A DNA stretch of 8,318 nt from Paramuribaculum sp. GTDB lineage: Bacteria; Bacteroidota; Bacteroidia; Bacteroidales; Muribaculaceae. The DNA lies in the NCBI GenBank assembly GCA_029062075.1, contig JAIDQW010000476.1, positions 1-8,318 on the forward strand, given 5' to 3'. Under the pieces are notes generated by a model, which was given only the letters and a program-made list of their open reading frames with translations, made no database searches and was not told the DNA's origin. Position 1 is the stretch's first letter; every line of letters starts with the position of its first letter. Positions 5,171 to 8,318 of this stretch are shown here, piece by piece. A program made the position numbers and the translations under genes.

Positions 5171-5206
5171 AAAGACCGGGCTAATGCTCGGTCTTTGTCG
5201 TTTTTT
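5171..5206. terminator. Strong intrinsic terminator, usable in both directions
   Basis: AAAGACCGGGC (5171-5181) pairs with GCTCGGTCTTT (5186-5196) over 11 positions, with one G-T, around the loop TAAT. It is followed by GTCG and TTTTTT (5201-5206). It ends the repressor operon. In the other direction the stem is followed by CTTTAATAGT, so it may also stop the convergent XRE gene. Confidence 0.88.
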
Positions 5207-5220
5207 AATCAATGCAAGTA

Positions 5221-5529
5221 CTATTCCTTCACCAGCGGATTAATGTATTGCTTCAGTACTTCAGCAGAATCAAACATTTTAAGTTCATTGCCATTCCTGA
5301 CAAAGGCTACGAAATCGCTATTATCTGATACCAACTCCGAAACAGACAGCCCGATAATATTAGCAATCTCCTGCAACTTATCAAAAGTAGGGTTGCCGGT
5401 GATGAGCTGCGAGAGGGCGGACTGCGAGATTCCCTGTTTGACGTTCCCGTCTTTATCTCTGGTAGTCATAAGAGCTGCCACTTGGCTAATAGTGAAGCCA
5501 CGCTCCTTTATCCGTGATTTAATATCCAT
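5221..5529 (-). CDS. XRE-family HTH regulator
   Basis: A 102-residue protein beginning MDIKSRIKERGFTISQVAALM. Residues 1-68 are an XRE DNA-binding domain: FTISQVAALMTTRDKDGN, then the recognition-helix region ISQSALSQLITGNPTFDKLQEIANIIGLSVSEL. A short loop insertion (TRDKDGNVKQG) lies between helices 2 and 3, a form I associate with Bacteroidota regulators. The C-terminal part (about 72-102) is FVAFVRNGNELKMFDSAEVLKQYI, a short beta-hairpin plus helix often found after this domain in the phylum, perhaps for dimerisation. It is divergent from the amidoligase gene and separated from it by two promoters and a dyad, so it is the likely regulator of that unit and of itself (inference). Confidence 0.9.
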   Translation of the reverse strand: MDIKSRIKERGFTISQVAALMTTRDKDGNVKQGISQSALSQLITGNPTFDKLQEIANIIGLSVSELVSDNSDFVAFVRNGNELKMFDSAEVLKQYINPLVKE

Positions 5530-5553
5530 ATATATAAGTTTTAATTAATAGCA

Positions 5554-5584
5554 CAAAAGTAGGAGTTTTTATTGAGAACACAAA
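5554..5584 (-). promoter_or_regulatory. Promoter of the XRE regulator gene (TTTG-N19-TACTTTTG)
   Basis: Read leftward, TTTG (5584-5581) is followed after exactly 19 bases by TACTTTTG (5561-5554). This fits both boxes and the spacing of the Bacteroidota sigma-ABfr promoter. Transcription would start a few bases before 5545, giving a leader of about 15-20 bases before the ATG at 5529. A second TATCTTTG overlaps the -33 box at 5588-5581 and could be an alternative -7 box. Confidence 0.8.
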
Positions 5585-5602
5585 GATAAAATAAGCGACA
5601 CC

Positions 5603-5660
5603 TTATAATATAGGGTATTGTATTAAGATTAACTTATATTATAAAGTATAGGGTTATTGT
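5603..5660. repeat. Imperfect direct repeats between the divergent promoters
   Basis: TTATAATATAGGGTATTGT (5603-5621) and a 22-base copy at 5639-5660 share TTATAA, TATAGGGT and ATTGT, differing by small insertions. The first ten bases also recur inverted at 5635-5644 (TATATTATAA). The position between two divergent promoters suggests regulator sites, but AT-richness makes chance matches easier. Confidence 0.45.
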
Positions 5661-5667
5661 GTTAAAT

Positions 5668-5707
5668 ATTAGTTAAAACTAATTTATTGCATTGTAGTAT
5701 TAGTTTT
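5668..5707. promoter_or_regulatory. ATTAGTT dyad plus extra half-site flanking the -33 box
   Basis: ATTAGTT-AA-AACTAAT (5668-5683) is a perfect 7+7 dyad. A third half-site, ATTAGTT, lies at 5699-5705 and extends to ATTAGTTTT, the inverse of AAAACTAAT at 5675-5683. The set brackets the proposed -33 element of the rightward promoter, as expected for a repressor operator. The neighbouring XRE protein is the obvious candidate ligand. Confidence 0.55.
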
Positions 5708-5721
5708 ACCTTATATCTTTG
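5691..5721 (+). promoter_or_regulatory. Promoter of the amidoligase operon (ATTG-N19-TATCTTTG)
   Basis: TATCTTTG (5714-5721) matches the TAnnTTTG -7 box, and ATTG (5691-5694) lies 19 bases upstream as the -33 element, one base off TTTG. Transcription would start near 5728, about 27 bases before the ATG at 5755. Confidence 0.78.
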
Positions 5722-5754
5722 CATCATCAAACTAACCCACTAAACTATCAGACA

Positions 5755-6624
5755 ATGAAAACTCTTAAAGAACAGGTCAACGAAATCAAGTCCGCAACAA
5801 TCAGCCGCAATGCCAAGAAGTCAGCTTTGGCAAAGTTAGGCATCACGCCTTATGAAATAAGCCTAATGCTTGAAACAGAGCCTACAGCTACAATGGCTCG
5901 CACCGCTTTTACTTTTGGGGTAGAGATTGAATGTAATGTAGCGCGTGGTTCTATCAGAGAGGCAGCAGGTGTGACAGGTATGGCTTATGAATATGAAGGC
6001 TATAATCATCGTGACGGTCATTCATATTTCAAGTTCACCACAGACGGCAGTGTCACCGGTAGCAATCCGATTGAATGCGTCTCACCGGTTCTCAAAGGGT
6101 CGCAGGGTAAAAGCTCACTCAAATGTGCAACCGATACACTCAATCGTGCAGGTGCAACAGTCAATCGCTCATGCGGTCTTCATGTACATATTGGTGCACA
6201 GAATCTCACTCAGCAACAGTGTGCAAACGTATTCAATAACTACTTCTATCTTGAGAGCCTTATTGACTCTTTCATGGCACCCTCACGCCGCCGGGACAAT
6301 AACCCTTATTGTCGCTCACTGGCAGATCATAGCGCACTTACCGGTAGCGAATCAATGGCTGACGTAAAAACAGTGCTTGATTACGACCGCTATCACAAAG
6401 TTAACCCTATGGCTTACGACCGCCACCGCACAATAGAGTTCAGACAGCATCAGGGTAGCACTGACTACAAGAAAATCCTTAATTGGGTGATGTTCTGTGG
6501 CAAACTTGTTGAGTGGTCTAAGAAAAACCGCCTTACATCAAAGGTTACAACTGTAGATGAATTACCCTTTTTGACAGCAGCAGAAAAGAAATTTTTCAAT
6601 AAGCGCATAGCAACCTTATCATGA
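5755..6624 (+). CDS. Putative amidoligase (COOH-NH2 ligase superfamily)
   Basis: A 289-residue protein. After a helical N-terminal part (about 1-48) comes the amidoligase core: FGVEIECN (54-61), the acidic strand; FTTDGSV (94-100); IECVSPVL (106-113); CGLHVHIGA (140-148), with the two His typical of the family; and TIEFRQHQGS (226-235). These Glu and His residues would bind metal and ATP in the glutamine-synthetase-like fold. Family members are predicted to join a carboxylate to an amine and make amide or isopeptide bonds; the substrate here is unknown. I chose the ATG at 5755, as an upstream in-frame ATG at 5719 lies within the -7 box. It is the first gene of a unit with the class II amidotransferase, a pairing described for this superfamily in phages and other mobile DNA. 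Confidence 0.9.
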   Translation: MKTLKEQVNEIKSATISRNAKKSALAKLGITPYEISLMLETEPTATMARTAFTFGVEIECNVARGSIREAAGVTGMAYEYEGYNHRDGHSYFKFTTDGSVTGSNPIECVSPVLKGSQGKSSLKCATDTLNRAGATVNRSCGLHVHIGAQNLTQQQCANVFNNYFYLESLIDSFMAPSRRRDNNPYCRSLADHSALTGSESMADVKTVLDYDRYHKVNPMAYDRHRTIEFRQHQGSTDYKKILNWVMFCGKLVEWSKKNRLTSKVTTVDELPFLTAAEKKFFNKRIATLS

Positions 6625-6633
6625 ATTAATCGG

Positions 6634-6655
6634 GTAGAGGGGTAAAGCCCTCTAC
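6634..6655 (+). other. Intercistronic hairpin between amidoligase and amidotransferase genes
   Basis: GTAGAGGG (6634-6641) and CCCTCTAC (6648-6655) pair perfectly around GTAAAG, and two further pairs (6632-6633 with 6656-6657, one G-U) are possible. No T-tract follows. It may trim or stabilise the mRNA, or set the ratio of the two proteins by partial termination. Confidence 0.55.
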
Positions 6656-6687
6656 TCACTAATTAAAAACCCAAATAATAAAAATAT

Positions 6688-7224
6688 ATGTGTGTAATCA
6701 TTTATAAGCCGGCAGGCGTAAAAATGCCCTCAATAGAGATTCTTAATGCAGCTTACCGGGCAAATCCTCATGGCTGTGGTTTCTCTTCATCTTCAAAGAC
6801 TTTTAAGAGCCTTGATTATTCTGAGTTATTATGGCAGCTTAGTCAAGTGGCGGACTCTGAGCCTTGCATAATACACTTTCGTCTGGCAACTCATGGCAGT
6901 GTGAAGCAATCGAATTGTCACCCGTTCAAGCGTGGCGGTATCGCTTTTGCTCACAATGGCGTACTGGGCATAGCCCCGGTTGGTGATAAGACAGACAGCG
7001 AGACAGCATTTATCAAATATATCTATCCGGCGATAAAAAAGTATGGATGGGATTCTGTTGAGGCTGGCAGGGTAATAAATAACCTTATAGGCTGTTCTAA
7101 GTTCGCCTTAATGTATCACGGTGAGGTAAAACTATATGGTAGCTATTTGCTACAGCCTGACGGCTGCTATTACTCAAATTTGCGGTTCAACGCTTATCTA
7201 CCTTACCAATATGAAGCCGTATAA
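6688..7224 (+). CDS. Class II glutamine amidotransferase (Ntn-hydrolase) domain protein
   Basis: A 178-residue protein starting MCVIIYKPAG. Removal of Met would expose Cys2, the N-terminal nucleophile of class II amidotransferases. Other family marks follow in order: NPHGCGF (26-32), HFRLATHGS (63-71), NCHPF (76-80), FAHNG (87-91) and TDSETAF (102-108). These match the glutamine-binding and oxyanion-hole regions of the GATase II fold. The enzyme would hydrolyse glutamine to release ammonia, or act on a related gamma-glutamyl or isopeptide bond. It stands alone, with no synthetase domain. It follows the amidoligase by 63 bases in the same operon, which suggests the two act on the same product: supply of amine, or hydrolysis opposed to ligation. 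The start is fixed by the need for Cys2. Confidence 0.93.
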   Translation: MCVIIYKPAGVKMPSIEILNAAYRANPHGCGFSSSSKTFKSLDYSELLWQLSQVADSEPCIIHFRLATHGSVKQSNCHPFKRGGIAFAHNGVLGIAPVGDKTDSETAFIKYIYPAIKKYGWDSVEAGRVINNLIGCSKFALMYHGEVKLYGSYLLQPDGCYYSNLRFNAYLPYQYEAV

Positions 7225-7259
7225 CAATCTATAAATTAAACCTTAAAAAATTTACAACT

Positions 7260-7595
7260 ATGAGTAACGAAAGAAAATCAACATTGAAATCAGTATTTGC
7301 CCTTGCATGGCAGTTTATCAAGCGCAACGGATTCACCAGATCGCAAGCGTTAAAGACGGCGTGGGCTAATATCAAGTTGAAGGCAGCCATGCGCACACGC
7401 ATAGTGAAGTTCTATTATCAAAAGGTCAGCGGTGAAATCCGCGAGGCTTATGGCACACTGCAAGAAAACCTATTGCCACCCACAACCGGCACCGGTCGTA
7501 AACGTGCGGAGGGTCTGTTTACCTACTTTGATACAGAGAAAGGCGAATACCGTAGCTTCAAACTTGCCAACCTTATCAAGATAGCAACTTTATGA
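7260..7595 (+). CDS. WYL_2-like SH3 beta-barrel protein
   Basis: A 111-residue basic protein. Residues 1-44 are helical (LKSVFALAWQFIKRNGFTRSQALKTAWANIKLKAAM), a leader found before this domain in Bacteroidota mobile DNA. Residues 45-111 resemble the WYL_2/DUF2693 SH3-type barrel: TRIVKFYYQKVSGEIREAYGTL, then LFTYFDTEKGEYRSFKLANL. The YFD...(Y/W)RSFK ending is the clearest mark. Its role is unknown; relatives of the Sm/SH3 fold bind nucleic acid or small ligands. It follows the amidotransferase by 35 bases and probably shares its transcript. It could be a regulator, an adaptor or even a substrate of the amidoligase system; nothing in the sequence decides between these. Confidence 0.85.
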   Translation: MSNERKSTLKSVFALAWQFIKRNGFTRSQALKTAWANIKLKAAMRTRIVKFYYQKVSGEIREAYGTLQENLLPPTTGTGRKRAEGLFTYFDTEKGEYRSFKLANLIKIATL

Positions 7596-7618
7596 CTGTA
7601 ATACGATTTGTCATAAAG

Positions 7619-7638
7619 TATCTTTGAATAGAATTATT
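7619..7638 (+). promoter_or_regulatory. Promoter -7 box with an adjoining half-operator, before tRNA and ASCH gene
   Basis: TATCTTTG (7619-7626) is a perfect TAnnTTTG box. The -33 region is poor (ACTG about 20 bases upstream). Directly after it, ATAGAATTATT (7628-7638) equals the first 11 bases of operator O3, but the right half-site is lost (ACCC instead of CTAT). Transcription from here would cover the tRNA (7679) and the ASCH gene (7773). Confidence 0.55.
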
Positions 7639-7678
7639 ACCCACATTTGGATATGGTAATTTTACATTATAACTTTAT

Positions 7679-7752
7679 TGCGGGGTAGAGCAGTCGGTCA
7701 GCTCGCTTGTTTAACTTGCAAGAGGTCGTAGGTTCGAGTCCTGCCCCCGCCA
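7679..7752 (+). tRNA. Initiator-type tRNA body carrying anticodon AAC (nominal Val, GUU)
   Basis: A full 74-base cloverleaf. The acceptor is TGCGGGG/CCCCGCC, with a T-C mismatch at 1-72. The D-arm is GAGC/GCTC with loop AGTCGGTCA. The anticodon arm is CTTGT/GCAAG (one G-T) with loop TTAACTT. The variable loop is AGGTC. The T-arm is GTAGG/CCTGC (one G-U) with loop TTCGAGT. The discriminator is A and no CCA is encoded. Outside the anticodon arm it closely resembles bacterial initiator tRNA-fMet: the GCGGGG...CCCCGC acceptor, a broken 1-72 pair, and A11-U24 in the D-stem. The three G-C pairs that close the initiator anticodon stem are missing, and CAU is replaced by AAC. A34 and T37 are unusual. 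Loop numbering could be debated, but the five-pair stem fixes it. It lies 20 bases before the ASCH gene. Confidence 0.8.
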
Positions 7753-7772
7753 CAAACTTAATTTTAATCAAC

Positions 7773-8156
7773 ATGAAAGAGCTTCAACTTATTATCAAAC
7801 AAAAGTATCTCGATGAGATTATCGCCGGGACTAAAAATCGAGAGTATCGCGAAATTCGCCCAACAACTTCAAGGAAATACATCAACTATATTTGTAATGG
7901 TGTAGAGTACCACAATCCGGATGACGTGCCGGTTGAGGGTGAAGTAGATATTGTGCCGATTAAGTATGATGCTATCCGCTTCTTTGCCGGTTACAATAAA
8001 GACCGAGATTCGGCATTGGTAGAGGTCAAAGGTGCGACAATAGAATTTCTCGTTGATGAGAACGGTGATGATATTGTCTATGAGTATAATGGCGAAGAAT
8101 ATGTAGCAGCCCAGATTGTTTACGATCTTGGCAAGGTTATAGAGAAAAATGTTTAA
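7773..8156 (+). CDS. ASCH-domain protein
   Basis: A 127-residue protein starting MKELQLIIKQKYLDEIIAGTKNREYREIRP, the typical opening of Bacteroidota ASCH proteins, in which a Lys and Glu/Arg-rich turn after the first helix (GTKNREYRE, 19-27) lines the pocket. The rest is beta-rich: YDAIRFFAGYN, SALVEVKGATIEFL, and a final IVYDLGKVIE strand. ASCH domains have a PUA-like fold and are linked to RNA or modified nucleosides; some act as ribonucleases or amidohydrolases. The start at 7773 was chosen because the frame upstream runs through the tRNA gene. It follows the initiator-like tRNA by 20 bases with no terminator, so the two are probably cotranscribed, which hints at a tRNA-linked role (inference). 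Confidence 0.9.
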   Translation: MKELQLIIKQKYLDEIIAGTKNREYREIRPTTSRKYINYICNGVEYHNPDDVPVEGEVDIVPIKYDAIRFFAGYNKDRDSALVEVKGATIEFLVDENGDDIVYEYNGEEYVAAQIVYDLGKVIEKNV

Positions 8157-8216
8157 TCAAAATAAATCAGTCGAGTTAAACGTAGAATAACAAACAATTA
8201 TGGACCGCGCCGAAAC

Positions 8217-8318
8217 ATGAATGGCGCAGGTGCCGGTGGCAGATTAGTCGCAAAAAGAACCGCTGACGGCAGCATTTCGGCAGGACGCTCACAGTTGGGT
8301 AATCGTTCACAACGAGCC
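8217..8318 (+). CDS. 5' end of a basic, Gly-rich protein gene (partial)
   Basis: From ATG at 8217 the frame stays open for 34 codons to the window edge: MNGAGAGGRLVAKRTADG, then a Ser/Arg/Gln-rich stretch including GRSQLGNRSQRA. The composition is basic and Gly-rich, with no signal peptide or membrane helix. The ATG overlaps the stop of a seven-codon mini-frame (ATGGACCGC...TGA, 8200-8220) as ATGA, which might allow reinitiation or may be chance. It lies 60 bases after the ASCH gene in the same direction. I do not recognise a family with confidence. Confidence 0.55.
   Translation, partial: MNGAGAGGRLVAKRTADGSISAGRSQLGNRSQRA

Noticed and set aside
5987..6367. Long open frame inside the amidoligase gene in another frame
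   Set aside because: It lies entirely within a gene with clear amidoligase motifs and shows no domain of its own.
7723..7752. Prophage attachment core in the 3' half of the initiator-like tRNA
   Set aside because: No second copy of this segment is in the window, no integrase is visible, and mobile-element genes lie on both sides, so an element boundary here cannot be supported.
7707..7772. Upstream extension of the ASCH gene to an ATG at 7707
   Set aside because: The extension is the translation of the tRNA gene itself. The normal family N-terminus begins at the ATG at 7773.
1..8318. CRISPR array, transposase, IS element or diversity-generating retroelement
   Set aside because: No regularly spaced repeats, terminal inverted repeats, transposase, reverse transcriptase or adenine-biased repeat pair was seen.

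Overview
The window reads as part of a temperate phage or related mobile element in a member of the Bacteroidota, most likely Bacteroidales. The support is: AT-rich intergenic DNA without Shine-Dalgarno-like leaders; several copies of the Bacteroidota -7 promoter box TAnnTTTG, one with a perfect TTTG-N19 partner; an S24-type lysogeny repressor facing an early-type operon with small HTH proteins; and a cargo set (amidoligase, class II glutamine amidotransferase, WYL_2-like SH3 protein, ASCH protein) that I associate with Bacteroidales mobile elements. The standard stop codons TAA, TGA and TAG are all used.

Layout. (1) Positions 1-624 hold the first codons of a leftward gene, a tRNA-like mini-hairpin ending in an encoded ACCA, a leftward tRNA with an odd anticodon loop, and about 320 bases of structured, repeat-containing non-coding DNA. 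(2) Positions 625-1865 are a tight leftward operon of five small genes: a Cro/Ner-like HTH protein, an AlpA/excisionase-like HTH protein, an unknown 119-residue protein, a two-helix membrane protein and a coiled-coil protein. The last three genes overlap by 4 bases at each junction (ATGA). (3) Positions 1866-2760 are the control region. Three copies of the dyad ATAGAA-NNN-TTCTAT lie over the early promoter and across the start codon of the repressor gene, and a rightward membrane-protein gene sits between them. (4) Positions 2752-5150 are a rightward lysogeny-type operon: the S24 repressor, a DUF4236 / membrane / FtsK-gamma / TPR-like fusion, and a small exported DUF4177-like protein. It ends in a strong bidirectional terminator. 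(5) From 5221, an XRE regulator diverges from a rightward cargo operon of amidoligase, class II glutamine amidotransferase and SH3-fold (WYL_2-like) protein, with promoters, direct repeats and a dyad between them. (6) From 7619, a second rightward unit has its own -7 box, then an initiator-type tRNA body carrying an AAC anticodon, an ASCH-domain gene and the start of another gene.

How the parts may work together (inference): the S24 repressor binds the three dyads to shut the early operon and limit its own synthesis. An isolated half-dyad just after the 7619 promoter suggests the tRNA/ASCH unit may be in the same circuit. The XRE protein probably controls the amidoligase/amidotransferase unit, a predicted isopeptide or amide-forming system whose substrate is unknown. 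The most unusual objects are the initiator-like tRNA with a Val(GUU) anticodon next to an ASCH gene, the two other tRNA-like elements at the left end, and the FtsK-gamma fusion that lacks a motor. No transposase, integrase, capsid or portal gene is visible, so the type of element is not settled.
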